Source: Gallionella sp. (GTDB lineage Bacteria; Pseudomonadota; Gammaproteobacteria; Burkholderiales; Gallionellaceae). From it: a DNA stretch of 64,000 nucleotides. The notes below the pieces were generated by a model. The model was not told where the DNA came from, made no database searches, and saw nothing but the letters and a program-made list of their open reading frames with translations. Shown here piece after piece: positions 9,067 to 17,729 of this stretch; positions within the stretch are counted from its first letter, which is position 1; every line of letters begins with the position of its first letter. The stretch is from the NCBI GenBank assembly GCA_023259035.1, contig JAHFRA010000002.1, forward strand, positions 1 through 64,000. The letters run 5' to 3'. A program made the position numbers and the translations under genes.

Positions 9067-9687
9067 ATGAATCAGCCCCAACACCTTTTTATTTCACATG
9101 AGACAAAACCTAGGGCAAACTGGCTTGAAGCGTTTCCAGGTGCTTCACTGTGCGCCCGAATTCCGGCGAATCCAAATGCCGATATTATCTGGGTTTTATT
9201 ACCGGAAGAAAGCGATGTCGTAAAATTGCTCGACGAATGCCGTTCTGCCGCCGGCAAATTGCCGGTCATCGCCATTTCCGACCTTCCCAGTGACCAGCAG
9301 GGGCTGGATGCTTTGAGCACCGGTGTGGTGGGCTATTGCAATGGGCATGCTGCCCCGGTGGTACTCCGGCAGGTGGCAGACACAGTGCTGGGTGGGGGTA
9401 TATGGGTTGGACAATGGCTGCTGCAACGCCTGCTGACGGGAATAGCGCATGCCGCAGCCAAGAAATTCGCCCCGCCCAAGCTTTCCACGTGGGCCTCCGG
9501 ACTTACCGAACGCGAGATCGAGGTCGCGCGCGCTGCGGCTGGCGGTCTCGGCAACAAGGAAATCGCCAACCAGTTCAACATAACGGAACGCACTGTCAAG
9601 GCGCATCTTGGCTCTGTGTTTGACAAGTTAAAGCTGCGTGACCGCATGCACCTCACTCTATTGGTTAATGGCGTAGTCAAAAGCTGA
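9067..9687 (+). CDS. LuxR/NarL-type transcription regulator
   Basis: This protein of about 206 residues has a C-terminal LuxR-type helix-turn-helix (LTEREIEVARAAAGGLGNKEIA...ITERTVKAHLGSVFDKL, residues about 145-200). The N-terminal 120 residues have the outline of a receiver domain (IIWVLLPEESD, PVIAISDLPSDQQGLDALSTG) but lack the acidic pocket and phospho-accepting Asp in the usual places. It probably does not act as a classical phosphorylated response regulator. AAGGA lies eight bases before the ATG at 9067. The ATG at 9061 is only two bases from it and is less likely. Its place between the exporter genes and the adhesin gene suggests that it controls adhesin expression. The perfect 18-bp palindrome at 9954-9971 is a candidate operator. 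Confidence 0.82.
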   Translation: MNQPQHLFISHETKPRANWLEAFPGASLCARIPANPNADIIWVLLPEESDVVKLLDECRSAAGKLPVIAISDLPSDQQGLDALSTGVVGYCNGHAAPVVLRQVADTVLGGGIWVGQWLLQRLLTGIAHAAAKKFAPPKLSTWASGLTEREIEVARAAAGGLGNKEIANQFNITERTVKAHLGSVFDKLKLRDRMHLTLLVNGVVKS

Positions 9688-9953
9688 TTGCGTTGATCTT
9701 CGGCTATGTCGTGGCTTAAATTTAGGCGATAACAAAAATTTTCTTGCCGAACTACGCCACACCGGACTTGGTCTGGGGTTCGGCATCCAGTTATTTTGGT
9801 TTAACTTGAACCAGACGAACCGGAAAATCCCGTTCACGCATAAGAAATCAAATAGTTAAATAACCTCTTGCTCGCCGTCGGCCATTTTACTCATCCAGCA
9901 TTCTATTCCATCCCAGAACCTTGGTTATTAATGCCCTGTGTTTTTTAGCTAAT

Positions 9954-9971
9954 ATTGTACTTCAGTACAAT
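9954..9971. promoter_or_regulatory. perfect palindrome upstream of the adhesin gene
   Basis: ATTGTACT-TC-AGTACAAT is a perfect inverted repeat with two 8-bp arms and a 2-bp spacer. It lies 107 bp upstream of the adhesin start and 267 bp after the LuxR-type regulator. The size and spacing suit a dimeric LuxR/NarL-family protein. The assignment to the adjacent regulator is inference. The rest of the 390-bp interval 9688-10077 shows no gene or intrinsic terminator. It ends with a strong ribosome binding site (GGGAGG) for the adhesin. Confidence 0.5.
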
Positions 9972-10077
9972 AGGCTTCCTTCCGGATAAAGCTAGAATTA
10001 CGCAGGTTGGCTTGGGAATATTCTTAAAGCTGCTAACTAGTTGTTGAATCGTTATTAATCTAATCGGGAGGATCGTT

Positions 10078-13000
10078 ATGTCTGCAGCAATAGCAACCAA
10101 TGTAAAAGGGAACGTCACTGCAACCAATGCCGAGTGTGAAATTCGTGTCGTTAATGAAGGTGACAAGATAGAAGTCGGTGAGATTGTCAAAACGGCCGAA
10201 GGTGCGAGTGTTGATCTGGTGCTGGATGACGGTAGTGTCAGGTCGATTGAAGAAATACAAGTAGTTACCCTCGATAATGAGTTTCTCCCCACAATTATTT
10301 CTGATGCCAGCACTAGCGCCCTTTCAGCTAATGATAGCGACTTCAATAGCATTATTGGCGCAATCGACGATGGCAGCAGCAGCCTGGACAACCTGCTTCA
10401 GGCGACAGCGGCCGGTCTGACTGGTGGCACTGGCAATAGCGATTCGGAAGGGAGTCACGGTTTTGTGATGTTGTCGAGAGTTGTGGAAGCTCTTGGCATG
10501 AATTCAGTAGGTTATATGGATTCCGGTCTGAGCCGCGGGCCTGTAATTGGTGGCAATCCTTTTGCATCTGGCAATACTTATGCAGCCATCGCTAGAGCAG
10601 CCGCTGATGTTGCCGCAGCCAAAACTGCTGCCGCTGATGCCGCCGCTCAGGCCGCCTCACAAGCAGCCGCTGCCCAAGCAGCCGCTGATGCCGCCGCCGC
10701 TCAGGCCGCCGCACAAGCAGCCGCTGCCCAAGCAGCCGCTGATGCCGCCGCCGCTCAGGCTGCCGCTGATGCCGCCGCTGCCCAAGCTGCCGCTGATGCT
10801 GCCGCTGCTCAGGCTGCCTCTGCTGCGGCTGCCTCTGCTGCGGCAACTGTTGTAGCTATCGCCAGTATAGCTGCCGCAGCCCAGGCTTCTGCCAATGCCG
10901 CGCAAACATCTGCGGCCGCAGCCCATTCCATTCTGGTTGCTGCGCCTGCAAATTCTGCCGTTGCATATGCCGCCGCTGATGCCGCTGCTCAAGCGGCTGC
11001 CGCACAGACTGCTGCCCATACTGCCGCCGCAGCGACCACGGTTGCCGCTGCACAGGCTGCAGCCAATGCCGCTGCTCACGATGCCGCTGTCGCCGCTACC
11101 GATGTTACTCACGCAAGCACTGCCATTGCGAACAATATCTCCGCGTTTGCTAGCGCAGCCCAGGTTTCCGCCAATGCAGCGCTAGCCTCTTCGTCCGCCG
11201 TCCAGGCAGCCTTGGCTGCGGCACCTGCAAATGCTGCTGTTCAGGCTGCCGCCGCTGATGCCGCTGCCCAAGCTGCTGCCGCACAGACTGCTGCCAATAC
11301 TGCCGCTGCTGCGACCACGGTAGCTGCTGCCCAAGCTGCTGCTACTGCTGCGGCTGCCGATGCCGCCGCCGCCGCCGCCGATGTTACTAACGCAACTATT
11401 TTGACTTCAAACAACATCTCCGTCATTGCCGCTGCGGCCCAGGCTTCCGCCAATGCTGCGCTAGCCTCTTCGACTGCCACCCAGGCTTCCTTGGCTGCAG
11501 CACCTGCCAATGCCGCCGTTGTGACTGCCGCCGCTGATGCTGCTGCTCAAGCGGCTGCCGCACAGGCTGCTGCCAATACTGCCGCTGCTGCAACCACGGT
11601 TGCCGCCGCACAGGCTGCTGCCGCCACTGCCGCTGCCGATGCAGCTCTTGCTGCAACCGATGCGACTACCGCTGCTGCAAATGCCGCCGCCGCAATCGCC
11701 GCGATTGCTGCCACAGCCCAGGCTTCGGCCACTGCTGCCGCGACTGCTGCCGCGACTGCTGCCGCTGCTGCTGCCGCTCAACCTGTCGGTGGCGCAAATG
11801 CTGCTGCCGTTACGGCTGCCGCCGCAGATGCTGCTGTTCAAGCGGCTGCCGCACAAGCTGCTGCCAATACTGCCGCTGCTGCTGCCACGGTTACTGCCGC
11901 GCAGGCTGCTGCCAATGCTGCCGCTGCCGATGCGGCTCTTGCTGCAGCCGATGCGACTACCGCAACGACAGGTTCTGCTGCCGATGTTGCTGCCGCAATC
12001 GCTGCGATTGCTGCCACAGCCCAGGCCTCCGCCACTGCTGCCGCGACTTCTGCCGCGACTGCTGCCGCTGCCGCTGCCGCTCAACCCGCTGCGGGCGCAA
12101 ATGCTGCTGCCGTTACGGCTGCCGCCGCTGATGCTGCTGCTCAAGCGGCTGCCGCACAGGCTGCTGCCAATACTGCCGCTGCTGCAACCACGGTTGCCGC
12201 CGCGCAGGCTGCTGCCAATGCTGCCGCTGCCGATGCGGCTCTTGCTGCAACCGATGCGACTACCGCAACGACGGGTTCTGCTGCCGCTGCTGCGATTGCT
12301 GCGATTGCTGCCATCGCCCAGGCTTCGGCAACTGCCGCTGCTGCTGCTGCCGCGGCCGCTGCCGCGGCCGCTGCTGCTGAACCTGCTGGTGGTGCGAATG
12401 CTGCTGCCGTTACGGCTGCGGCCGCAGATGCCGCAGCCCAAGCAACAGCCGCACAGGCTGCTGCCACTGCTGCCGCTGCAGCGGCTACGGTTGCTGATGC
12501 TCAAGCCGCTGCTGCTGCTGCTAATACCGGTGCCACGACTGCGGCGACGGATGTCACTACGATAACCGGCCTGGTTGCCGCTGATACCGCCACAGCTACT
12601 GCCACTGCCACTACTACTGCCACCGATGCGGCTCTTGTCGAGACTGCTGCACAGCATGTTACCGCTGCCGTGGCCGATGCCTCAGCTGCTGATCGTGCCG
12701 ACACTACCGCTGATGCCCAGGTTGTTAGCGCGGTTAAGGCCGCAAGCGCTGCCACTGACGCTGCATTGAACGCCGATGGTGCTGTCGCCGCCGATAAAGT
12801 GGCCGTGAGTGCTGATCAGGCTGCAGTTGCCAAACTTACCGAAGCTTACAACGACGCCGTGGCCGCAGACGCTAAGGATGCGAAGGTGGATGCGCTGGTG
12901 GAGAGCACGGCCAAGGCTGCTGCCGACGCTGCCAATGCTGCCGCCAATGCTGATAAGGCTGCTGCCAAGGCTGACAATGCCGTAGCTCATGCCGATGCCG

Positions 13001-13680
13001 ACCTTGCCGCTGCTAAAGATGCGTTGGATCACGCTGACAAGCATCACAAATCAGACTTGCAACATGCTTACAATGATGCCAAGGCTGCTGATGCTCAAGC
13101 TCATGATAATGCCGACAAGGCGCACGCTAACGCCGACAAGGCACACGCTAATGCTGACGCTGCTGCTCATGCTGCCGCAGATGCCGTAATTGCACATGAT
13201 AAGGTTGATAATGCGGAGGCTTCGGTCAATGCTGCGGCTGATGCTCTGCATGCGGCACAGGATGCACTGGCTGCCGATCAGGCCAAACTCGCAGCCGATA
13301 CACAGACTGCAAGCACGCTACATGCAGCAGCGAATACAGCAATAGCAGATGCGCAACATGCTGTAGCTGCGGATGTTTCGGTTGACCAGGCACAGGCTGC
13401 TGCTCATGCCGCAGTCGGCAGCGCAATACACGACCTGTTGGCGGCAGCTAATACACTGGCGCATGACGGCGGCAGCGGGTTGCATATCAATGATGTCCTT
13501 GCCCCTGCAACCGTTGATTTGCTTGCGAGTGTGGGTTCCGGCACATCGGCGGTGTCTGTTGCAGCCGGCAATCCTGATACCACCGCAGGGCCGGATCTGA
13601 GCGGCATGAGCGAGCAGATCGCCCAGTTGCAAGCCATGTTGAAGCCTGTTAACCTTGATGGTCACCACCACCACTCCTGA
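10078..13680 (+). CDS. alanine-rich, LapA-type retained surface adhesin
   Basis: This 1200-residue protein has a retention-module N-terminus (residues about 1-110, with GDKIEVGEIVKTAEGASVDL and LDDGSVRSIEE) followed by TAAG at residues 110-113. That is the motif and position at which LapG cuts LapA between the two Ala. Residues about 165-880 are almost pure Ala with Gln, Asp, Thr and Ser, built from about six repeats of 92-100 residues. Residues about 880-1130 are Ala/Asp/Lys/His-rich and probably helical. The last 75 residues (INDVLAPATVDLLASVG) may be the type I secretion signal. There are no RTX nonapeptides and no Ig-like domains, both usual in LapA-type proteins. No Sec signal peptide is present, as expected for type I export. 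Neighbours encode the exporter, LapD and LapG. The start has GGGAGG upstream. The target surface is unknown. Confidence 0.85.
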   Translation: MSAAIATNVKGNVTATNAECEIRVVNEGDKIEVGEIVKTAEGASVDLVLDDGSVRSIEEIQVVTLDNEFLPTIISDASTSALSANDSDFNSIIGAIDDGSSSLDNLLQATAAGLTGGTGNSDSEGSHGFVMLSRVVEALGMNSVGYMDSGLSRGPVIGGNPFASGNTYAAIARAAADVAAAKTAAADAAAQAASQAAAAQAAADAAAAQAAAQAAAAQAAADAAAAQAAADAAAAQAAADAAAAQAASAAAASAAATVVAIASIAAAAQASANAAQTSAAAAHSILVAAPANSAVAYAAADAAAQAAAAQTAAHTAAAATTVAAAQAAANAAAHDAAVAATDVTHASTAIANNISAFASAAQVSANAALASSSAVQAALAAAPANAAVQAAAADAAAQAAAAQTAANTAAAATTVAAAQAAATAAAADAAAAAADVTNATILTSNNISVIAAAAQASANAALASSTATQASLAAAPANAAVVTAAADAAAQAAAAQAAANTAAAATTVAAAQAAAATAAADAALAATDATTAAANAAAAIAAIAATAQASATAAATAAATAAAAAAAQPVGGANAAAVTAAAADAAVQAAAAQAAANTAAAAATVTAAQAAANAAAADAALAAADATTATTGSAADVAAAIAAIAATAQASATAAATSAATAAAAAAAQPAAGANAAAVTAAAADAAAQAAAAQAAANTAAAATTVAAAQAAANAAAADAALAATDATTATTGSAAAAAIAAIAAIAQASATAAAAAAAAAAAAAAAEPAGGANAAAVTAAAADAAAQATAAQAAATAAAAAATVADAQAAAAAANTGATTAATDVTTITGLVAADTATATATATTTATDAALVETAAQHVTAAVADASAADRADTTADAQVVSAVKAASAATDAALNADGAVAADKVAVSADQAAVAKLTEAYNDAVAADAKDAKVDALVESTAKAAADAANAAANADKAAAKADNAVAHADADLAAAKDALDHADKHHKSDLQHAYNDAKAADAQAHDNADKAHANADKAHANADAAAHAAADAVIAHDKVDNAEASVNAAADALHAAQDALAADQAKLAADTQTASTLHAAANTAIADAQHAVAADVSVDQAQAAAHAAVGSAIHDLLAAANTLAHDGGSGLHINDVLAPATVDLLASVGSGTSAVSVAAGNPDTTAGPDLSGMSEQIAQLQAMLKPVNLDGHHHHS
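10974..12500 (+). repeat. six in-frame repeats inside the adhesin gene
   Basis: A unit of about 276-300 bp begins near 10974, 11254, 11530, 11820, 12119 and 12418. Each starts with Ala-Asp-Ala-Ala-(Ala/Val)-Gln and contains AAANTAAA-like and TTVAAAQAAA-like segments. The last three or four copies are the most alike, which suggests recent duplication. Such arrays are prone to copy-number change and to assembly collapse, so the true repeat number may differ from what is seen. Confidence 0.75.
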
Positions 13681-13700
13681 TCTTTTCAAGAAGGCAGGCT

Positions 13701-13737
13701 AAATAGAATGGGGACGGCGACGTCCCCATTTCTATTT
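13701..13737. terminator. strong terminator after the adhesin gene
   Basis: An almost perfect inverted repeat has arms AAATAGAATGGGGACG and CGTCCCCATTTCTATTT around a GCGA loop, with a single bulge. It starts 20 bp after the adhesin stop codon. The A-rich and T-rich flanks allow termination in either direction. It separates the adhesin from the FecR-domain gene. Confidence 0.85.
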
Positions 13738-13840
13738 GCGCCAGATACACGAATCAGCAGATGTTGGATAAGATGACAAATCTTTTTGCTTTTTGCATAA
13801 TTATAGCGTTTGCGGCACACTGCACCAAAAGGGTAAGAAA

Positions 13841-14629
13841 ATGAAACAAATAATCAGCAGATTCAGTCAATTGGCATGTTTCATGTGGTTGTGTTTCGGC
13901 ATAGCGGCTGGCGCTTTTGCCGCTGAGGCAGCTGGCATTGTCGAAACTGGCATGGTCATGAATCTGGAAGGTTCCATGACTGCCAAGGGGACGGATGGCA
14001 CGCTGCGGGGATTGAAGGTTTTTTCCAAAGTGTTGCATGGCGACACCCTGTTTACCGGCAAGGATAGTTATGCGCGTGTCAAGTTTTCTGATGGCGGGCA
14101 AATCAGCCTGCGACCGGCCTCGCAGTTCAGAATCGATGATTATCGTTTTGACGAAAAACAGCCGGAGAAAGACAGCGCCGGTTTCAGCCTTCTCAAGGGA
14201 GGTTTTCGCGCCCTCAGCGGGTTAATTGGCAAGCGGGGCGATCCTGACAGCTACGCCATAAAAACGCCTGTAGCGACGATGGGGATTCGCGGAACACATT
14301 TTGGTGTACTGCTCTGCCGAGGTGATTGCGACGACCACCCACCCCGCGCAGACGGCATCCCGCTTGAAGATGGGGTACATCTTGATGTAATGGAAGGGGC
14401 TATCATCGTGAAAAATGCCGCCGGATCTCAACTGCTGAATGCCGGACAATTCGGCTTCGTGGCACACATCAGCGCTCCCCCCGTTGTTGTTCCAGCGGAG
14501 CATGGCATGGTAGTGCATATTCCAGCCAAGATTTCCTTGGACAAGGTCAAAGGCGGTTCGGACGGAAATAATGTATGTCCGACTCCAGATGCTAAATCAA
14601 ACGGTGCTAAATCAAAGGCGGCTCAATGA
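13841..14629 (+). CDS. FecR-domain exported protein in the Lap locus
   Basis: This protein of about 262 residues has an N-terminal signal peptide (MKQIISRFSQLACFMWLCFG... ending AFA-AEA) and a FecR-type beta-sandwich (about residues 30-180: GDTLFTGKDSYARVKFSDGG, TPVATMGIRGTHFGV). The C-terminal tail is low-complexity (SNGAKSKAAQ). FecR domains of this kind usually occur in periplasmic proteins of signalling or envelope systems. The motif G-D-x-L-x-T-G...V-x-F-x-D-G-G resembles the retention module of the neighbouring adhesin, so a shared fold is possible. The longer frame from 13793 is unlikely because the signal peptide begins at 13841. Its job in adhesin handling is inferred only from position between the adhesin and lapD. 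Confidence 0.8.
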   Translation: MKQIISRFSQLACFMWLCFGIAAGAFAAEAAGIVETGMVMNLEGSMTAKGTDGTLRGLKVFSKVLHGDTLFTGKDSYARVKFSDGGQISLRPASQFRIDDYRFDEKQPEKDSAGFSLLKGGFRALSGLIGKRGDPDSYAIKTPVATMGIRGTHFGVLLCRGDCDDHPPRADGIPLEDGVHLDVMEGAIIVKNAAGSQLLNAGQFGFVAHISAPPVVVPAEHGMVVHIPAKISLDKVKGGSDGNNVCPTPDAKSNGAKSKAAQ

Positions 14630-14645
14630 TATAGAGTGTTGGACC

Positions 14646-14673
14646 GTACGGGCGATTTATGAATCGCCCGTAC
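14646..14673. terminator. bidirectional hairpin between convergent genes
   Basis: GTACGGGCGATT-TATG-AATCGCCCGTAC is a perfect 12-bp stem with a four-base loop. It sits between the stop codons of the convergent FecR-domain gene and lapD. No long U tract follows on either strand, so it may act as a bidirectional transcription barrier or an mRNA 3'-end stabiliser. Confidence 0.65.
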
Positions 14674-14724
14674 ATAAATCGCCGTTATCCAATATGCTCA
14701 TTTCCACAACGGAAGGACAGCAGA

Positions 14725-16647
14725 TTACTCGCGCGGAATAGCTGGACCCGTAGCGCCATCGAAGCCGAGTTTGGGTAGCGTGGCCAGCTCCTCCGGTCGC
14801 TTGACGCCTTCTGCGATCACCAGCAAGCCGATGTTGTGGGCAATCTGGCAAAGCCCTTCGAGGAACGCCTGATTGCCGGGTTGGGTGTCGATATCGTTGA
14901 TGAAACTGCCATCCACTTTCAGGTAATGCAGGCCAAGGTCATGCAGCATACCGATCCGGCTGAATTCGCGCCCGAAGTGTTCGATTCCGATGCGGCAATC
15001 GAACTCCATCAGATCCTTGCGGAATGCACGGAAAGCATCGAGGTTGGCGAAGGCGCTGGTCTCCGAAACTTCCAGCCATAAACGACGGCAAAGGGCGACA
15101 TTCCCCTGCATCAATTCGCGCATTTTCTTGCGGAAAGTTTCGGATTGCAGCGATTCTCCGGAAAGGTTAACCGCCAGGTCTGGCGCATTAGGCTCTGCCG
15201 CAAGCTGATTCATTGCGAGGCGCGTTGCGGCAATATCCAATTCCGCAGTCATTTGCAAACGGGTTGCCATCGGCAGGAATTTGCCGGCAGTATGCCATTC
15301 GCCTTCTTCGAGGAAGCGCATCCGCAGAGGACACTCCTGGTGCAGCAATTTTTTCTCGCCAAAACCGACGACAGGCAAGCCCACCAAACGTAGCCAGCCA
15401 TTCTCGATGGCGTGCCCCAGTTGCTCAGCCCATTGGGCAGACGTGGTGCGCTGGTGAGAGCCACTGGAAGCCTGGGCGCGGTGCGGTTTGTTTTCACCGG
15501 AGGCTTCCGCATCGGCCAAGGCGCTGTCCAGCAAACCCATCAACGGCCCGGGTTCCCTGCCCTGTTGGTAGTCGCAGAAACCGATGCGCACGACGGCAGC
15601 ACCTTCGGAAAAGTGCGAAAGATCTTTGCTGATGTGCTCAAATAATTCATTTGCCAGAGTTTCCGCATCTTCGAGGCCGGGCAGCACGATTGCAAAATCC
15701 TTGCCGTTCAAACGTCCAACCAGATGCCCGGCATGAGAAGACACTAAAGTTTCGATGCTCTTAGAGAATGTTTTCAGATAACGGTCCGTGTCCAGACGGC
15801 CAAGGCGCTGGTTGAGGCCCGCCAAGTCGATAATGCGCAACAGCAGCAGGCTTCCCGTCTGAGCATATTCTTCGGATTTCAGCAGTTCAGAGAACTGAGA
15901 AAAGAAAAACATGCGGTTGGCAAAACCTGAAACCGAGTCATAGTTAACCTCGCGGCGAACCGCTTCAAGCCGGGTTGCCTCTTCCTCAAACATGGATTTT
16001 AGCCGACCCACCATGGTATTCATCGCGAAAGCGAGTTGCTTCAGTTCCGGTACCTTGGGTTCCTCGATGGTGCTGAAACGCCGCTCGCATATGGCGCGCG
16101 CCTGGGCAACTACCCGCCCCAGCGGCTCGCGCAGGCGTTTGAGGATAAGCGCGGCAACCCAGCCGCTGATCGTGCCGGCCAATAACAGCCAGCCGGCCAT
16201 GCTGGTAGCGCCTTGCCATAACTCCCCATAGGCGAATCTGCTCTGGCTGCGCAGCTCGATGGTTCCATACTGTTTCCATCCGTCGCTGATCTGCGCATGT
16301 CCGGGTGTCGGTTTGATTGGGAGCAGCCGGGAAAACCAGGCGGGTGCATCGCCGGAGTCCTGCGGAGACTGGCGCTCGACAATGAGCTTGCCCTTCGGAT
16401 CGAACACTTGTATCAATTCGTAATGCCCGCTATCGAATAATGCTGCAACATAGAGTTCGATGGTTACCGGGTCTTTGCTCTGCTGGGTGATTAGCAGTGC
16501 CAGTGCGCTGGCGTTATCCTCATTCTTGAGAATAAGCTGCTGTTCGAGATAATGCCTGGAGGAAAGCAGGCTGACGACCGCACTGCCCATAAACGAAAGC
16601 AAGGTGGAGAGCGCTACTGCTAACATCAGTTGCCGGAATAGGGACAT
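14725..16647 (-). CDS. lapD: LapD-like c-di-GMP receptor
   Basis: This 640-residue inner-membrane receptor has TM1 at about 8-28, a periplasmic LapD/MoxY-type domain (30-148), TM2 (150-170), HAMP, and degenerate GGDEF and EAL domains. The GGDEF motif is replaced by NGKDF (314-318) and the EAL motif by ECP (438-440). It should therefore bind c-di-GMP without making or cleaving it, as LapD does. Trp124 (SDGWKQYG) is at the place of the Trp of Pseudomonas LapD that plugs into LapG. The protein ends ...GATGPAIPRE, as LapD proteins do. With c-di-GMP bound it should sequester LapG and keep the adhesin on the surface. The gene lies 21 bp downstream of lapG, so the two form an operon. Confidence 0.92.
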   Translation of the reverse strand: MSLFRQLMLAVALSTLLSFMGSAVVSLLSSRHYLEQQLILKNEDNASALALLITQQSKDPVTIELYVAALFDSGHYELIQVFDPKGKLIVERQSPQDSGDAPAWFSRLLPIKPTPGHAQISDGWKQYGTIELRSQSRFAYGELWQGATSMAGWLLLAGTISGWVAALILKRLREPLGRVVAQARAICERRFSTIEEPKVPELKQLAFAMNTMVGRLKSMFEEEATRLEAVRREVNYDSVSGFANRMFFFSQFSELLKSEEYAQTGSLLLLRIIDLAGLNQRLGRLDTDRYLKTFSKSIETLVSSHAGHLVGRLNGKDFAIVLPGLEDAETLANELFEHISKDLSHFSEGAAVVRIGFCDYQQGREPGPLMGLLDSALADAEASGENKPHRAQASSGSHQRTTSAQWAEQLGHAIENGWLRLVGLPVVGFGEKKLLHQECPLRMRFLEEGEWHTAGKFLPMATRLQMTAELDIAATRLAMNQLAAEPNAPDLAVNLSGESLQSETFRKKMRELMQGNVALCRRLWLEVSETSAFANLDAFRAFRKDLMEFDCRIGIEHFGREFSRIGMLHDLGLHYLKVDGSFINDIDTQPGNQAFLEGLCQIAHNIGLLVIAEGVKRPEELATLPKLGFDGATGPAIPRE

Positions 16648-16668
16648 GTTTACCTCATCGTTATATGT

Positions 16669-17355
16669 TTATTCAAAACCTTCCTCACGGGCACGCGCCA
16701 GAAGTTCTTCCCAGCGCGAAAGACGTTTGGTGCTTGTCGAACTGGCGGAGCCGCTGGCAGAGACTCCGGCCCATATTCCCTGACCATTGAAGCTGAATAC
16801 TGGTGTCAAATCCTGCCGCCGCGAGGCGGGGCGGATTTCGCCGAGCAAGTTGTCGAGAATCTGTGGCTCGGCACTCGGGTCGCTGTAGAAGGCCAGCACC
16901 ATATGAGCCTGGGTGATGTTGCTGGCTGCTCCGCCCATTTTGGCCTTGACGTAGATCAGCCGCAATTGCGACACATCCATGCCGGCAGAGAGCAGGGTAA
17001 AATATTTGGCGATAGCGAAATCCTCACAATCCCCTTTTTCGTGCCCCAGCGATTCCATCGGGGTCGCCCAGTAGTCGTCTTGCCCCCATGCTTCCTTGTC
17101 CTCCATGAATTGCATGCGCCGGTTCCAGAATTCATTTACTTTCTGTATTTGTTGGTCGGGATCGGCTATTTTCCGCGTATCTGTTACCAGCTTTTGCCAG
17201 TCGCGAAATCTCTGTGCCGATGGCGCACCGAAACGCTGGGTAATGGCTTTCAGAAGCTTTTCCGCATCATAACCAGCCGCACGCGCCAGTGAAAACAGCA
17301 ATATTGCGGCAACGAGCGGTATCAGCATATTGTAGATTCTTGAATGTGATTTCAA
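16669..17355 (-). CDS. lapG: LapG-like periplasmic cysteine protease
   Basis: This 228-residue bacterial transglutaminase-like cysteine protease (DUF920/LapG family) has a signal peptide at residues 1-27 (ends ARA). The catalytic triad is visible: Cys110 in KGDCEDFAIAK, His151 in QAHMVL and Asp168 in ILDNL. The upstream FWNRRMQF segment and the acidic stretch before the Cys match the calcium-binding region of LapG. It should cut the adhesin at the TAAG site (residues 110-113 of that protein) when LapD releases it. The C-terminal 40 residues are Ser/Arg-rich. It is transcribed away from the tolC-like gene across a 374-bp region that holds tandem repeats and a palindrome. Confidence 0.92.
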   Translation of the reverse strand: MKSHSRIYNMLIPLVAAILLFSLARAAGYDAEKLLKAITQRFGAPSAQRFRDWQKLVTDTRKIADPDQQIQKVNEFWNRRMQFMEDKEAWGQDDYWATPMESLGHEKGDCEDFAIAKYFTLLSAGMDVSQLRLIYVKAKMGGAASNITQAHMVLAFYSDPSAEPQILDNLLGEIRPASRRQDLTPVFSFNGQGIWAGVSASGSASSTSTKRLSRWEELLARAREEGFE

Positions 17356-17493
17356 GTTTGAAGTGCAGCACCAGTAATGTGAGCCGTAAATAGGGCGACT
17401 TCGGAATCTATATCATCAAGAGACAGAAATCAAAAAATTTTAAATATAAGCTTGCCAATATATAAACTTAACCATAAAATTAAAAGTTAAAAA

Positions 17494-17590
17494 ATAGCAT
17501 AGCCTTAAGTGCAATAAAAAATAGCATAGCCTTAAGTGCAATAAAAAATAGCATAGCCTTAAGTGCAATAAAAAATAGCATAGCCTCCTT
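17494..17590. repeat. 27-bp tandem repeats in the lapG/tolC-like intergenic region
   Basis: Three exact copies of a 27-bp unit (17494-17520, 17521-17547, 17548-17574) are followed by a fourth that diverges after 12 bases. Each unit contains ATAGCATAGCCTTAAGTG then CAATAAAAA. The array lies between the divergent lapG (start 17355) and tolC-like (start 17730) genes, about 140-240 bp from each start. It encodes no plausible protein. The half-site CTTAAGTG of each unit also leads into the palindrome that follows, so the array looks like a set of binding sites. Confidence 0.8.
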
Positions 17591-17608
17591 AAGTGTAAAT
17601 TTACACTT
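17591..17608. promoter_or_regulatory. 18-bp perfect palindrome, candidate operator
   Basis: AAGTGTAAATTTACACTT is a perfect palindrome directly after the 27-bp repeats. Two copies of TACCCTTGTTGC follow at 17612-17623 and 17629-17640. The site is about 120 bp before the tolC-like start and 236 bp before the lapG start, a suitable place to control both. The regulator is unknown. Confidence 0.5.
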
Positions 17609-17729
17609 GTATACCCTTGTTGCCGTTTTACCCTTGTTGCTGTTCGAATCAAATCTAAATTGAGTGGGAAGATAATTTTTCATTTTTTTTGTGCAACATT
17701 TCATTATAAATTTTTGAGGCTCAAAAGTC

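Noticed and set aside
10885-12500. Repeats as a mobile element
   Set aside because: They are in frame inside one coding sequence, with no transposase or terminal inverted repeats.
10592-12657. Long frames on both strands inside the adhesin gene
   Set aside because: GCN-rich codon repeats keep all frames open. Only the frame at 10078 has a retention module, a ribosome binding site and a terminator.
13660-13680. HHHH at the end of the adhesin as a cloning tag
   Set aside because: It is followed by Ser and a native terminator, and the rest of the gene and its neighbours are natural. The run fits the His-rich tail seen earlier in the protein.
17494-17590. Tandem repeats as a CRISPR array
   Set aside because: Units are contiguous 27-bp copies with no unique spacers, and no cas gene is nearby.
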